Assembly (NCBI RefSeq): GCF_009711085.1
Contig: NZ_WMKA01000016.1
Span: forward strand, 15,648-79,104
Direction: 5' to 3'
DNA length: 63,457 nucleotides
From: Cellulosimicrobium composti
GTDB lineage: Bacteria; Actinomycetota; Actinomycetes; Actinomycetales; Cellulomonadaceae
Shown: positions 45,624-59,336 of the stretch, piece after piece
How the letters are laid out: the number at the start of each line of letters is the position of its first letter
Position numbering within the stretch: position 1 is the first letter of the stretch
Position numbers and translations under genes: made by a program
Notes under the pieces: model-generated
What the model was told of the DNA's origin: nothing
Database searches by the model: none
What the model saw: only the letters and a program-made list of their open reading frames with translations

Positions 45624-46985
45624 TCACGCCTCGCCGCGCGCGAGCAGCCGGCCCGTGGGCCGGTCGAACGTGATCTCCTCGCCACGCAGGTACGTCGCGA
45701 CGACGGCGCCCGAGAGCGCGCGGTCGGCGTACGGCGTGACGGGGTTCTTGTGGTGCAGAGCCTTCGGGTCGACGACGAACGCCGTGTCCGGCTCGACGAC
45801 GGCGAGGTCCGCGTCGTGACCGAGCGCGATCGCACCCTTGCGCTGCAGCCCCGCGATCCGGGCGGGCCGCGACGACATCCACTCGACGACGCGCGCGAAC
45901 GGCACGCCCCGCGTCCGGGCCTCGGTCCACACGATCGCCAGCCCGAGCTGCAGCGACGACACGCCGCCCCACGCCGTCCCGAAGTCCCCCGTGTCGGGGT
46001 CCTTGAGGTCGGGCGTGCTCGGCGAGTGGTCCGAGACGACGCAGTCGATCGTCCCGTCGAGCAGCCCCTCCCAGAGGAGCTCGCGGTTGTCGATCTCGCG
46101 GATGGGCGGGCAGCACTTGAACTGCGTCGCGCCGTCCGGGATCTCCTCGGCCGCGAGCGCCAGGTAGTGCGGGCACGTCTCGACCGTGATCCGCACGCCC
46201 TCGCGCTTCGCGCTGCGGATCATGGGCAGCGCGTCGGAGCTGGACAGGTGCAGCACGTGGGCGCGCGCGCCCGTCCAGCGCGCGGCCTCGATGACGGCGG
46301 CGATCGCGACGTTCTCCGCGCCGCGCGGGCGCGACGCGAGGAACGCGTCGTAGTGGTCACCGTGCGGGGTGGGCGCGTGCTCGATCGCGCGCGAGTCCTC
46401 GGCGTGCACGAGCATGAGCCCGTCGAAGTCCGCGAGCAGGCGCAGGTCCGCCTCGAGCTCGTCGGGCTCGAGGTACCCGAACTCCTCGACGCCCGAGTGC
46501 AGCAGGAAGCACTTGAACCCGAACACGCCCGCGTCCCACAGGGGGCGCAGCTCGTCCGCGTTGCCGGGCACGGCGCCGCCCCAGAACCCGACGTCGACGA
46601 ACGCCTGGTCGCGCGCGACCTTCTGCTTGGTCTCGAGCGCCTCGACGTCCACCGTCGGCGGGATCGAGTTGAGCGGCATGTCGACGATCGTCGTGACGCC
46701 GCCGGCGGCCGCGGCCCGCGTCGCGGACGCGAAGCCCTCCCACTCGGTGCGTCCCGGCTCGTTGACGTGCACGTGCGTGTCGACGAGCCCGGGGACGAGC
46801 ACCTGGTGCGGTGCGAGCTCGACGACGCGCGCGCCGTCGAGCCCCGCACCGAGGGGCTCGATCGCCCGGACCACTCCCCCGACGACCCCGACCTCGCGGG
46901 GCTGCTCGCCGGACGCGACGAGCACGCGCTCGCCGCGCACGACGAGGTCGTACTCGTGCGCCCGACCGTCGGTCTCCGCGCTCAT
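45624..46985 (-). CDS. allB: Allantoinase
   Basis: Hydrolyses (S)-allantoin to allantoate in ureide breakdown. The protein has 453 residues, the normal length. It is a cyclic-amidohydrolase barrel: [21 protein letters not shown] with the metal-binding Hx[17 protein letters not shown] with the carbamylated lysine, [30 protein letters not shown] and the aspartate in [20 protein letters not shown] lies 6 nt before ATG 46985. It is the last gene of the hyi-glxR-gcl operon. Allantoate amidohydrolase (allC), the next enzyme, is not in the window. Confidence 0.95.
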   Translation of the reverse strand: MSAETDGRAHEYDLVVRGERVLVASGEQPREVGVVGGVVRAIEPLGAGLDGARVVELAPHQVLVPGLVDTHVHVNEPGRTEWEGFASATRAAAAGGVTTIVDMPLNSIPPTVDVEALETKQKVARDQAFVDVGFWGGAVPGNADELRPLWDAGVFGFKCFLLHSGVEEFGYLEPDELEADLRLLADFDGLMLVHAEDSRAIEHAPTPHGDHYDAFLASRPRGAENVAIAAVIEAARWTGARAHVLHLSSSDALPMIRSAKREGVRITVETCPHYLALAAEEIPDGATQFKCCPPIREIDNRELLWEGLLDGTIDCVVSDHSPSTPDLKDPDTGDFGTAWGGVSSLQLGLAIVWTEARTRGVPFARVVEWMSSRPARIAGLQRKGAIALGHDADLAVVEPDTAFVVDPKALHHKNPVTPYADRALSGAVVATYLRGEEITFDRPTGRLLARGEA

Positions 46986-47019
46986 CGCGCCTCCCTCGTC
47001 CGTGGTCTCCACCGTGCGC

Positions 47020-48795
<1,776 letters not shown>

Positions 48796-48834
48796 GGTTT
48801 CTCTCCTTGCTGGAGTGACGTCGTCGTCAGGGAG

Positions 48835-49719
48835 TCAGGAGCCGTCGCGGCCGGAGAGCCGCTCGACGCCGCGGAAGAGGCCGGAGTGGTCGAGGCCGCC
48901 GTCGCCGTTCGCGCGCGCGGACGCCATGAGCTGGGCGACGAGGCCGCCGAGCGGCGCGACGACGCCCGCCTCGCGGGCCGCTGCGGTGACGATGCCGAGG
49001 TCCTTGTGGTGGAGCTCGATGCGGAAGCCGGGGCCGAAGTCGCGGTCGAGCATCTTGCGCGCCTTCTGGTTCAGCACGGCCGAGCCCGCGAGCCCGCCCC
49101 CGAGCACCTGGACCGCGGCGTCGGTGTCGACGCCGTACGCCTCGAGGAACACGATGGCCTCCGCGAGCGCCTGGATGTTCGCGGCGACGATGAGCTGGTT
49201 CGCGGCCTTGACGGTCTGGCCGGAGCCGTTCGGGCCCACGTGCACGACCGTCTTGCCGACGACGTCGAGGAACGGCTTGGCGGCCTCGAAGTCCTCGGTC
49301 GTGCCGCCGACCATGATCGACAGGGCGGCGTTGATCGCCCCGGGCTCGCCGCCGGAGACGGGGGCGTCCACGATGCGCAGGCCGGCCTCCGTCGCCTGGC
49401 GTGCGAGCGCGACGGTGACGTCGGGGCGGATCGAGGAGAAGTCGACGACGAGCGCGCCCGGCTTGGCGTTGGCGAGCACGCCGTCCTCGCCGGTGAGGAC
49501 GGCCTCGACGTCGGGCGAGTCGGGGACCATGATCGCCACGACGTCGGCGCCCGAGACGGCGTCGGCGACGGACTCGGCCGCGCGGCCGCCCGCCTCGACG
49601 AGCGGCCGGGTCTTCTCGGGGCTGCGGTTGTAGCCCGCGACGTCGTGGCCGGCGTTCTGCAGGTGGACGGCCATGGGGCTGCCCATGATGCCGAGTCCGA
49701 TGAAGGCGATGGAGGCCAT
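48835..49719 (-). CDS. glxR: 2-Hydroxy-3-oxopropionate (tartronate semialdehyde) reductase
   Basis: Reduces tartronate semialdehyde to D-glycerate with NAD(P)H. The protein is a 294-residue beta-hydroxyacid dehydrogenase. IAFIGLGIMGSPMAVHLQNAGHDVAGYNRS is the cofactor motif; VDAPVSGGEPGAINAALSIMVGG is the substrate motif, and the catalytic lysine lies in GSGQTVKAANQLIVAANIQALAEA. The C-terminal GxxKDLG-type motif is HHKDLGIVTAAAREAG. It is downstream of hyi (62-bp gap) and upstream of gcl, the standard order for glyoxylate use. Confidence 0.95.
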   Translation of the reverse strand: MASIAFIGLGIMGSPMAVHLQNAGHDVAGYNRSPEKTRPLVEAGGRAAESVADAVSGADVVAIMVPDSPDVEAVLTGEDGVLANAKPGALVVDFSSIRPDVTVALARQATEAGLRIVDAPVSGGEPGAINAALSIMVGGTTEDFEAAKPFLDVVGKTVVHVGPNGSGQTVKAANQLIVAANIQALAEAIVFLEAYGVDTDAAVQVLGGGLAGSAVLNQKARKMLDRDFGPGFRIELHHKDLGIVTAAAREAGVVAPLGGLVAQLMASARANGDGGLDHSGLFRGVERLSGRDGS

Positions 49720-49781
49720 GGTGTGCTCCTCGGGGTGGTGCGGGTCGGTGGTCGGTGGCGGCCGGCGGGGCCGCGGGTGCG

Positions 49782-50588
49782 TCAGCGCTCGGAGGCGGGG
49801 AGCCACGCGAACGGGTCGGCGGCGTCGGTCTTGTACTCGAGGCCGATCCAGCCGTCGTAGCCGCCGGCGCGCAGGTCCTTGGTCCAGCGGTCGACGGGCA
49901 GGTCGCCCGTGCCGGGCTCGCCGCGCCCGGGGGCGTCCGCGACCTGCACGTGCGCGACGCGGTCGCGGTACGTCGAGAGCGCCTGGTCGACGTCGTCGCC
50001 GTTGACGGCCAGGTGGTACACGTCGAGCAGGAGGCCGAGGTTCGTCTCGCCGTGGTCGGCGGCGACCCGGTCGATGACGCGCACGGCGTCGGCAGCGGTC
50101 CTCAGCGGGTAGGCCGGCGCGCCGCTCACGGGCTCGACGAGCACCGTGCCGCCGATGCGGGCGACCGCGCGGGCCGCGAGCGCGAGGTTCTCGGCTCCGA
50201 GCGCGTCCTGCTCCTCGGGCGTCGCGTCCTCCTGGCGGTTGCCGTACAGGGCGTTGAACGCCCGGCAGCCGGTGCGCTCGCCGATCGCGGTGACGACGTC
50301 GAGGTTGGCGCGCAGGTCGGCCGAGCGCGCGGGCCACGACACGAGGCCGCGGTCGCCGCCCGGCATGTTCCCGGCGTCGAAGTTGAGCCCCGTGAGCTGC
50401 ACGCCCGCCGTCTCGATCGCGCCGACGAACGCGTCCACCTCGTCGCGCGCCGGCGTGGGCGACGCGAACGGCCACCAGAACTCGACGCCCCGGAACCCCG
50501 CCGCCGCGGCGGCGGCCGGCCGCTCGAGCAGCGGCAGGTCCGTGAGCAGGATCGAGCAGTTGACGGTGTACGTCGGTGCGGGGCTCAT
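49782..50588 (-). CDS. hyi: Hydroxypyruvate isomerase
   Basis: Interconverts hydroxypyruvate and tartronate semialdehyde. The protein is a 268-residue TIM barrel of the xylose isomerase-like superfamily. YTVNCSILLTDLPLLERPAAAAAAGFRGVEFWWPF opens the barrel; metal/substrate residues lie in VLVEPVSGAPAYPL, LGLLLDVYHLAVNGDDV, HVQVADAPGRGEPGTGDL and DGWIGLEYKTDA. It heads the operon hyi-glxR-gcl-allB. The promoter (TTGACG-18-TACACT) and two operator boxes are at 50629-50694 upstream. Confidence 0.93.
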   Translation of the reverse strand: MSPAPTYTVNCSILLTDLPLLERPAAAAAAGFRGVEFWWPFASPTPARDEVDAFVGAIETAGVQLTGLNFDAGNMPGGDRGLVSWPARSADLRANLDVVTAIGERTGCRAFNALYGNRQEDATPEEQDALGAENLALAARAVARIGGTVLVEPVSGAPAYPLRTAADAVRVIDRVAADHGETNLGLLLDVYHLAVNGDDVDQALSTYRDRVAHVQVADAPGRGEPGTGDLPVDRWTKDLRAGGYDGWIGLEYKTDAADPFAWLPASER

Positions 50589-50628
50589 CGTTGTCTCCCT
50601 GGGTCGTCCGCGTCTCGCTGCCTTGCGA

Positions 50629-50643
50629 TTCCATTCTGCGGAA
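50629..50643. promoter_or_regulatory. IclR-type operator of the hyi operon
   Basis: TTCC-ATTCTGC-GGAA. It is preceded on the minus strand by a second similar box (TTCCATACAGCAGAAG) just after the -10. The same spacing (TTCC, 7 bp, GGAA) occurs at 56288 and 59129, before the other two operons of the block. Confidence 0.6.
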
Positions 50644-50665
50644 CTTTTCTTCTGCTGTATGGAAG

Positions 50666-50695
50666 TGTAGGCACGCTCGCGACGACGCGTCAACA
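50666..50695 (-). promoter_or_regulatory. Promoter of the hyi-glxR-gcl-allB operon
   Basis: On the minus strand TTGACG and TACACT are 18 bp apart. The downstream side of the -10 runs directly into the operator boxes. Boundaries are approximate to a base or two. Confidence 0.5.
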
Positions 50696-50733
50696 GTCGG
50701 GCGCGCGCGCCGCCCGGCCACCGGCACGACGAA

Positions 50734-50761
50734 GGCCCGGTCCCGCACGCGGAACCGGGCC
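50734..50761 (-). terminator. Hairpin terminator after allE
   Basis: A 12-bp stem (50734-50745, 50750-50761) with one mismatch and loop CACG lies just downstream of the allE stop (50786), separating it from the hyi promoter. Confidence 0.65.
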
Positions 50762-50785
50762 CTCGGGCGCCCCCTACTCGGATCG

Positions 50786-51616
50786 TCAGCGCCGTCGGTC
50801 GAGCTTGATCTGCCGGTTGACGTCCTTGTACAGCAGGTAGCGGAAGGGCTTGGGCCCGCCCGCGTAGCAGGCCTGCGGGCAGAACGCCCGGAGCCACATG
50901 AAGTCGCCCTCCTGGACCTCGACCCAGTCGCCGTTGAGGCGGTAGACCGCCTTGCCCTCGAGCACGTACAGCCCGTGCTCCATGACGTGGGTCTCGGCGA
51001 ACGGGATGGAGCCGCCCGGCTGGAACGTCACGATGTTGACGTGCATGTCGTGCGCAAGGTCGTCGGGGTCGACGAACCGCGTCGTCACCCAGACGCCGTC
51101 GGTGTCCGGCATCGCGCGCGGCTCGACGTCCTGCTCGCGCGTGACGAACGACGTCGCGGTGTGGCCCGGGATCGGCTCGTACACCTTACGGATCCACTGG
51201 AACGCGGCCTTCGCGTCGGAGCGGTTGTGCAGCGCCCACCGCTCCCCCGCCGCGAGGTAGGCGTAGCCGCCCGGCTCGAGCACGTGCTCGGTGCCCGCGA
51301 GCGTGAGCACGAGCGTGCCCTCGGTGACGAAGACGACGGACTGCACCGTCTCCTCGTCCTCGCCCTGGTCCGACCCGCCGCCGGGCGCGACCTCCATGAC
51401 GTACTGGGCGAACGTCGTCGCGAACCCCTCCACCGGCCGCGCGAGCACCCACAGCCGGGTCTTCTCCCAGCCGGGCAGGTTGCTCGTGACGATGTCGCGG
51501 AGCACGCCGCGCGGGATGACCGTGTACGCCTCGGTGACGATCGCGCGGTCGGTGAGCAGCTCGGTCTGGCCGGGCAGGCCACCCTGCGGGGTGTAGTAGG
51601 GGGTGGTCTGGGTCAT
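50786..51616 (-). CDS. allE: (S)-Ureidoglycine aminohydrolase
   Basis: A Mn-dependent bicupin that deaminates ureidoglycine to ureidoglycolate after allantoate hydrolysis. The protein has 276 residues. First cupin about 60-130 (VMEVAPGGGSDQGEDEETVQSVVFVTEGTLVLTLAGTEHVLEPGGYAYLAAGERWALHN). The second, metal-binding cupin is about 190-255: VNIVTFQPGGSIPFAETHVMEHGLYVLEGKAVYRLNGDWVEVQEGDFMWLRAFCPQACYAGG. The HxxEHG metal motif is intact. It ends the malic enzyme-aceB operon, with a 76-bp gap after the aldolase-like gene. Confidence 0.93.
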   Translation of the reverse strand: MTQTTPYYTPQGGLPGQTELLTDRAIVTEAYTVIPRGVLRDIVTSNLPGWEKTRLWVLARPVEGFATTFAQYVMEVAPGGGSDQGEDEETVQSVVFVTEGTLVLTLAGTEHVLEPGGYAYLAAGERWALHNRSDAKAAFQWIRKVYEPIPGHTATSFVTREQDVEPRAMPDTDGVWVTTRFVDPDDLAHDMHVNIVTFQPGGSIPFAETHVMEHGLYVLEGKAVYRLNGDWVEVQEGDFMWLRAFCPQACYAGGPKPFRYLLYKDVNRQIKLDRRR

Positions 51617-51692
51617 CGTTTCACTCCTGGAGGTCGGGCGTCGTGCCGGTGGACAGGCCGGCGACGCCGGCGGGGAAGGGGAGGGCGGGCGC

Positions 51693-53059
51693 TCAGCCCG
51701 CGACGGGCTGCGGGACGTGGCCCGAGACGCGGACGGCGTCGAGCCCGGCACGGTCGAGGCCGGTCGCGGTGCGGACCTCGGTCTCGGTGAGCGCGCCGCA
51801 GTCGACGCCGCGCCCGAGGAACCAGGCCATCGCCCTGGCCGTCGCGGGCTCGTCGAGCACGCCGCCGGAGTCGGGCACGAACCCGACGTACGCGGCCAGG
51901 CGCGCGAGCGCCGACGCGGCGCCCTCGCGGTAGAACGCGTACGTCGCCGCGAAGCGGCTCGGGAGCTGCGCGGGGTGCAGGTCCCAGCCCTGGTAGTAGC
52001 CGCGCTCGAGCGAGCGGCGCACGAGCCGTCCGTGCAGGCGCCACGCCGCGTCGACGGCCTGGGGGTCGCCGACCGGGAGCACGTTCGTCGAGCCGTCCGA
52101 CAGGCGCACGCCCGTGCCCGCGACCGCGAGCTGCATGACCGCCTTCGCGTGGTCGGCCGCGGGGTGCTCCATCGACTGGTACGCCGCCGCGATCCCGAGC
52201 GACGCCGAGTAGTCGTACGTGCCGTAGTGGAGCGCGGTCACGCGGTCGGGGGCCGCGTGCACGAGGCGGGCGACGGTCGCGGTGCCGTCCGCCGTGAGCA
52301 GGGACTGCGGCGTCTCGACCTGCACCTCGAACCGCAGGCTCCCCCGCTCCAAGCCGTTCGCGTCCTCGACGCGCTCGCACGCGAGCGCCATCGCCTCGAC
52401 CTGCTGCGGCGCCGTGACCTTCGCGAGCGTCACGACGAAGCCGTCCGGGAGGCCCGCGGTCGCGTCCGCGCCGACGAGCGCGGCGCGCGCCGCGACGAGC
52501 TCGGCCACGAACAGCGCGAGCGTGCGGACGCCGCGCCGCCGCGTCGCGGCCTCGAGGCACTTGATGCGGATGCCGGAGAACGGCGTCGCGGTGCCTTGCG
52601 CCTCGGCCCGGGCGAGCTCGCGCGCCGCGGCCGTGACCGCGGCGTCCTCGGCCGCGTCGCCGCGGTCGCCGAACCCGTCCTCGAAGTCGATGCGCAGGTC
52701 CTCGATCGCCTCGACGGCGAGCTTGGCGCGCACGCGCTCGGCGACCGCGTCGGCGAGGTCGCCGACCGGCCCGCCGCCCACGCCGAGCAGGTCGACGAGC
52801 CGGCGCACCCCGTCGGTGCCGCCGCCCGCCGCATCGACCGCCTCGCGCGCCCGCGCGGCCCACTCGGGTGCGAGACCCGCGGTGTACCGGTCGCCGGGCA
52901 CGTACACGGTGTGGACGGGCTGGCGCGAGCCGTCGTCGCCCGGGTACCGCGCCTCGAGCTCCGCGTCCCACGGGGCGAGCAGGCCGTCGAGCGTCGCGTG
53001 CAGCGCCGCGACGCCGTCCTCGTCGAAGCCGAGCGCGCGCCCGGCGCCGGGTGCCGCCG

Positions 53060-53063
<4 letters not shown>
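51693..53063 (-). CDS. HpcH/HpaI-type aldolase or citrate-lyase-like protein (DUF6986)
   Basis: A 456-residue protein of the phosphoenolpyruvate/pyruvate TIM-barrel superfamily, related to the citrate lyase beta chain. Metal and CoA-type residues are suggested by DLRIDFEDGFGDRG, SLRFEVQVETPQSLLTADG and the conserved TALHYGTYDYSASLGIAAAYQSMEHPAADHAKAVMQLAVAGTGVRLSDG block. I believe this is the DUF6986 family, with no characterised member I can name. It overlaps malate synthase by ATGA and sits in the glyoxylate/ureide block, so a role in ureidoglycolate, glyoxylate or malyl-type chemistry is plausible but unproven. Confidence 0.78.
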
Positions 53064-54709
<1,646 letters not shown>

Positions 54710-54756
54710 GGTGGGTGTCCTTTCTGCGGGGGTCCGGGGGCTGACGGCGTGGGGCG

Positions 54757-56253
<1,497 letters not shown>

Positions 56254-56287
56254 GTTCGTTCCTTCTTCTCGTATGCTGATGCGTGTC

Positions 56288-56302
56288 TTCCGTGATGCGG
56301 AA
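56288..56302. promoter_or_regulatory. IclR-type operator between malic enzyme and iclR genes
   Basis: TTCC-GTGATGC-GGAA. Read on the minus strand it continues ...CATCACGGAAG, sharing 15 of 16 bases with the site at 59129. It lies in the divergent region, so it can control both genes. Confidence 0.65.
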
Positions 56303-56382
56303 GGGAGCGCGGGACGGTCCCGCACTGCTCAGGCGAGGCGCGCCCGTCCTCGGGCGGCACCTGGTGGACAGGAGATGGTGAG

Positions 56383-57192
56383 ATGGCCGAGACCTCGGCG
56401 GCGACGGAGCCGGCGGAGACCACGCCCACGCGGCCGGCCAAGCCGGCCGGCGGTGTGCAGTCCGTGGACCGGGCGATCGAGCTGCTCGAGCTGCTGGCCG
56501 ACTTCGGCGGCGAGTCCGGCCTCAGCGAGCTCGCGCAGAGCGCGGGACTGCCGCTGCCGACGATCCACCGGCTGCTGCGGACGCTGCTCGCCCAGGGGTA
56601 CGTGCGCCAGACGCCGTCGCGGCGCTACACGCTCGGCCCGCGCCTCATCCGGCTCGGCGAGTCCGCCGGGCGCCAGCTCGGCGCCGGTGCCCGCCCCTAC
56701 CTCGAGCGGCTCGCGCACGACCTCGGCGAGTCGGCGAACCTCGCGATGATCGACCGCGACATGGCGGTCTACGTCGCCCAGGCCTCGTCGAGCCACTCGA
56801 TGCGGATGTTCACCGAGGTCGGCCGGCGCGTCTACACGCACTGCACGGGCGTCGGCAAGGCGGTGCTCGCCCAGCTCCCCGACCAGACGGTGCGCGAGAT
56901 CATGGGCCGCGTCGGCATGCCCCCCGCGACGGACCAGTCGATCACCGACGTCGACACGCTCCTCGCGGAGCTCGCCGCGACCCGCGAGCGCGGGTACGCG
57001 ATCGACGACGGCGAGCAGGAGCTCGGCGTGCGCTGCTTCGCCGTCGCGGTGCCCGACGCGCCGACCCCCACGGCTCTGTCCGTCTCGGGCCCCGCGGCCC
57101 GCGTGACGTACGAGTTCGGCGAGCGCGCCGTGCCGGTGCTGCACCGGGTGGCGGGCGAGCTCACGCGCGAGCTCATCACCGCCGCGCCGTGA
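56383..57192 (+). CDS. IclR-family transcriptional regulator
   Basis: A 269-residue regulator, probable controller of this ureide/glyoxylate block. Residues about 20-85 are the winged helix (QSVDRAIELLELLADFGGESGLSELAQSAGLPLPTIHRLLRTLLAQGYVRQT). Residues about 100-260 are the effector domain with VYVAQASSSHSMRMFTEVGRRVYTHCTGVGKAVLAQLPD and GIAIDDGEQELGVRCFAVAV-like motif AIDDGEQELGVRCFAVAVPD. AllR, which senses glyoxylate or allantoin, belongs to this family. AGGAG lies 9 nt before ATG 56383. It is divergent from malic enzyme, with 129 bp between. Confidence 0.93.
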   Translation: MAETSAATEPAETTPTRPAKPAGGVQSVDRAIELLELLADFGGESGLSELAQSAGLPLPTIHRLLRTLLAQGYVRQTPSRRYTLGPRLIRLGESAGRQLGAGARPYLERLAHDLGESANLAMIDRDMAVYVAQASSSHSMRMFTEVGRRVYTHCTGVGKAVLAQLPDQTVREIMGRVGMPPATDQSITDVDTLLAELAATRERGYAIDDGEQELGVRCFAVAVPDAPTPTALSVSGPAARVTYEFGERAVPVLHRVAGELTRELITAAP

Positions 57193-57198
57193 GGCGGG

Positions 57199-57243
57199 CG
57201 CGCCCTGCCGGGCCGCGAGGGCTCCGCGGTCAGGCAGGGCGCG
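57199..57243. terminator. Bidirectional hairpin terminator between iclR and uricase
   Basis: Perfect 11-bp arms (57199-57209, 57233-57243) enclose a further GC-rich hairpin. The genes on both sides converge (stops 57192, 57263). Confidence 0.65.
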
Positions 57244-57262
57244 TCCGTCCGTCACGGTCGGC

Positions 57263-58210
57263 TCAGCAGAACCCGGTGACCGTGGCCCAGGCGCGCGGCT
57301 CGGCCGGCACACCCTCGCGCTGGACGGTGGCCTCGATGAGGCCGTACGGGCGGTCCGCCGCGTAGAAGACCTCGTTCGGGTTGTCGAGGCCGAACGGCGC
57401 CAGGTCCACGAGGAAGTGGTGCTTGTTCGGCATCGAGAACTTGATCTCGGCGATCTCCGGGACCGCCTCGAGGACGGCCTTGCCCATCGCGAACAGCGTC
57501 TGCTGCAGCGCGAGCGAGTGCGTCGTGGCGAACGCCTCGAGCTGGATCGCCCGCACCTTCGCGTACACGGCGTCGAAGTCGACGTCCGTCGTCGTGTAGC
57601 GCCACCGCGACGTCACGGACGTCGCGAGGATCCGGTCGTTCGTCTCGACGAGCGTCGTGTACCGGTCGCGCGGGAAGCCGTGGAACTCCGAGCCCGTCGA
57701 CTTGAGGACGACGAGGTCCGTGAGCCCCGAGACGACGAACACCTCGTCGCCGTCGCGCTGGACGACCGTCGTGCGGGTCTCCTGGTTGTTCCGGACGAAC
57801 GCGTGGTCGTGCTCGCCGTCCGCCGTCTCGATGCGGTTCCAGGAGTACTGCTCGATCTCCCAGCGGCCGCCCTCGATCCACTCGAAGTCCTCGACGAAGT
57901 GCCGGCCGAGGCGGATCGCGAAGTCCTCGATCGCGCCGACGCCGTCACGGGCGAACGCGTAGATCGTGTTCTTCTGGGTGTCGGTCGCGACGCACTTCGA
58001 GTTGTCGCCCTCCAGGTGGGTGGCCTCCTGGCCGCCGCGCAGCTGCGAGGACACGTTGAGGTCCGTGATCTCGTGGCGCGGCGTCGCACGGTCGACGCGC
58101 ACGAGGCGCACCTCCGCCTTGCCCCACTGGTTGTCCCCGAGGACGATCGCCCCGCTGCCCTGCGTGGCCGCAGTCTGCTCGGCGCTCGTCGTGGTCAGGG
58201 TCTCGCTCAT
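57263..58210 (-). CDS. Urate oxidase (uricase)
   Basis: A cofactor-free enzyme that oxidises urate to 5-hydroxyisourate. The protein has 315 residues, two tunnelling-fold repeats. Landmarks: GDNQWGKAEVRLVRVDR, the catalytic Lys/Thr region GDNSKCVATDTQKNTIYAFARDGVGAIEDFAIRLG, VVSGLTDLVVLKSTGSEFHGF with the substrate Phe, and the family signature PNKHHFLVDLAPFGLDNPNEVFYAADRPYG. It lies 1 bp after the HIU hydrolase gene and is last in the three-gene operon that converts urate to (S)-allantoin. Confidence 0.97.
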   Translation of the reverse strand: MSETLTTTSAEQTAATQGSGAIVLGDNQWGKAEVRLVRVDRATPRHEITDLNVSSQLRGGQEATHLEGDNSKCVATDTQKNTIYAFARDGVGAIEDFAIRLGRHFVEDFEWIEGGRWEIEQYSWNRIETADGEHDHAFVRNNQETRTTVVQRDGDEVFVVSGLTDLVVLKSTGSEFHGFPRDRYTTLVETNDRILATSVTSRWRYTTTDVDFDAVYAKVRAIQLEAFATTHSLALQQTLFAMGKAVLEAVPEIAEIKFSMPNKHHFLVDLAPFGLDNPNEVFYAADRPYGLIEATVQREGVPAEPRAWATVTGFC

Positions 58211-58211
58211 G

Positions 58212-58580
58212 TCAGCTCCCTCGATAGGTCGAGTAGGCGAACGGGCTGAGCAGGACGGGGACGTGGTAGTGCTGCTCCGCGCTCGCCACCCGGAAGACGA
58301 TGACGACCTCCGGGTAGAAGGACACGGTGTCTCGCCGGTCGAAGTACTCGGCCGTGTCGAACACGAGCCGGTACGTACCGGGGACGAGGGTCTCGGGCCC
58401 GAGCTCGGGCACGCGACCGTCGTCGTTCGTGCGGGAGGACGCCACCAGGGACCAGCCCTGCCCCGTCGTCCCCTCCGCGATCCCCGGAGCCGCCTCGAGG
58501 CGGACGGTGATCCCCTCGGCGGGCCTACCGCTGGCCGCGTCGAGTACGTGCGTGGTGATGTGGCTGGCGTGGGTGCTCAT
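58212..58580 (-). CDS. 5-Hydroxyisourate hydrolase (transthyretin-like)
   Basis: Hydrolyses 5-hydroxyisourate to OHCU, the step after uricase. The protein has 122 residues (family about 110-120). It opens with ITTHVLDAASGRPAEGITVRLE (catalytic His), has DGRVPELGPETLVPGTYRLVFDT and ends with the diagnostic YRGS. HYHVPVLLSPFAYSTYRG carries the second histidine pair. It overlaps the OHCU decarboxylase stop by ATGA and is 1 bp from the uricase start. Confidence 0.97.
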   Translation of the reverse strand: MSTHASHITTHVLDAASGRPAEGITVRLEAAPGIAEGTTGQGWSLVASSRTNDDGRVPELGPETLVPGTYRLVFDTAEYFDRRDTVSFYPEVVIVFRVASAEQHYHVPVLLSPFAYSTYRGS

Positions 58581-59074
58581 GCACTCAGCATTCCCTTCAG
58601 CCGCAGCGCGGCGATCTCGCGCAGGTTGCGGGCCGCGTTGGCCCGCTCGGTCTCGGCGTCGTTGCCCAGCCGCTCGGTGAGCTGCTCGAGGATCTCCTCG
58701 GCGCTGCGCCCGGCTGCCCGGATGAGGAACACGTGCCCGAACCGCTCCTCGTACGCGCGGTTGCCCTCGGCGAGGCGGCGCGTCACGTCGTCGTCGGACG
58801 TGTCGACGCCGGCCTGCTCGGAGCGCGACATGCTCGCGTCCGCCGACTCCCCCCGGGCGCGCTCCCCGATCCGGGGGTGACGCGCCAGCGCGGCGTCGAC
58901 CTCCTCGTCCGTCCAGGGGTCCGCCGCGTCGAGCGCGGCCCGCGCCGCGTCCTCGACGCTCGCGTACGGCCGGCCTGCCGTGACCTCGTCCGCCCAGCGC
59001 CCGACGTGCGCGCACGCGAGGAGCGCCTCGCGCGCCTGCTCCGGGGGCAACCGGTTGAACTCGTCCAGCGTCAT
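58577..59074 (-). CDS. 2-oxo-4-hydroxy-4-carboxy-5-ureidoimidazoline (OHCU) decarboxylase
   Basis: Produces (S)-allantoin from OHCU stereospecifically. The protein is a 165-residue all-helical protein. DEFNRLPPEQAREALLACAHVGRWADEVTAGRPYAS is the N-terminal motif, with catalytic His in the HVGRW segment. RHPRIGERARG contains the second conserved His/Arg, and NRAYEERFGHVFLIRAAGRSAEEILEQLTERLGNDAETERANAARNLREIAALRL is the standard C-terminus. It is the first gene of the operon. Its promoter (TTGACA-17-TACATT) and operator lie at 59129-59190. Confidence 0.96.
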   Translation of the reverse strand: MTLDEFNRLPPEQAREALLACAHVGRWADEVTAGRPYASVEDAARAALDAADPWTDEEVDAALARHPRIGERARGESADASMSRSEQAGVDTSDDDVTRRLAEGNRAYEERFGHVFLIRAAGRSAEEILEQLTERLGNDAETERANAARNLREIAALRLKGMLSA

Positions 59075-59128
59075 CGCTGCGTGTCCCTCTCGACGTCGGG
59101 CCGGTCACCCTGCCGGCGACCCTGCCAG

Positions 59129-59143
59129 TTCCACATCACGGAA
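59129..59143. promoter_or_regulatory. IclR-type operator of the uricase operon
   Basis: TTCC-ACATCAC-GGAA, located between the -10 box and the OHCU decarboxylase start. A second, weaker box (TTCATAAGACGGAA on the minus strand) lies directly after the -10. The two-box layout matches the hyi operon. Confidence 0.65.
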
Positions 59144-59161
59144 GTTCGTTTCCGTCTTATG

Positions 59162-59190
59162 AATGTACGTCCCGCATCGGGTGATGTCAA
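59162..59190 (-). promoter_or_regulatory. Promoter of the OHCU decarboxylase-HIU hydrolase-uricase operon
   Basis: On the minus strand TTGACA (59190-59185) and TACATT (59167-59162) are exactly 17 bp apart, near the sigma-70 consensus. Repressor binding at the boxes downstream would block it. Confidence 0.7.
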
Positions 59191-59242
59191 CCACGGTCCT
59201 CCCCCGGTGGCCTGGCCGCACGTCCTGGCCCCGCCGGGAACG

Positions 59243-59280
59243 ACGACGGGCCCGGCAGCAGGTGCTGCCGGGCCCGTCGT
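59243..59280. terminator. Hairpin terminator downstream of the GNAT gene
   Basis: Perfect 16-bp stem (59243-59258, 59265-59280), 6-nt loop. It lies between the GNAT stop (59337) and the uricase operon promoter, so it terminates the gatCAB-GNAT transcript before that promoter. Confidence 0.75.
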
Positions 59281-59336
59281 GGGGTGTGCTCGTCACGCGG
59301 CTCGTCCACGCCTCGCGGACGACGACGCGCCGCGCG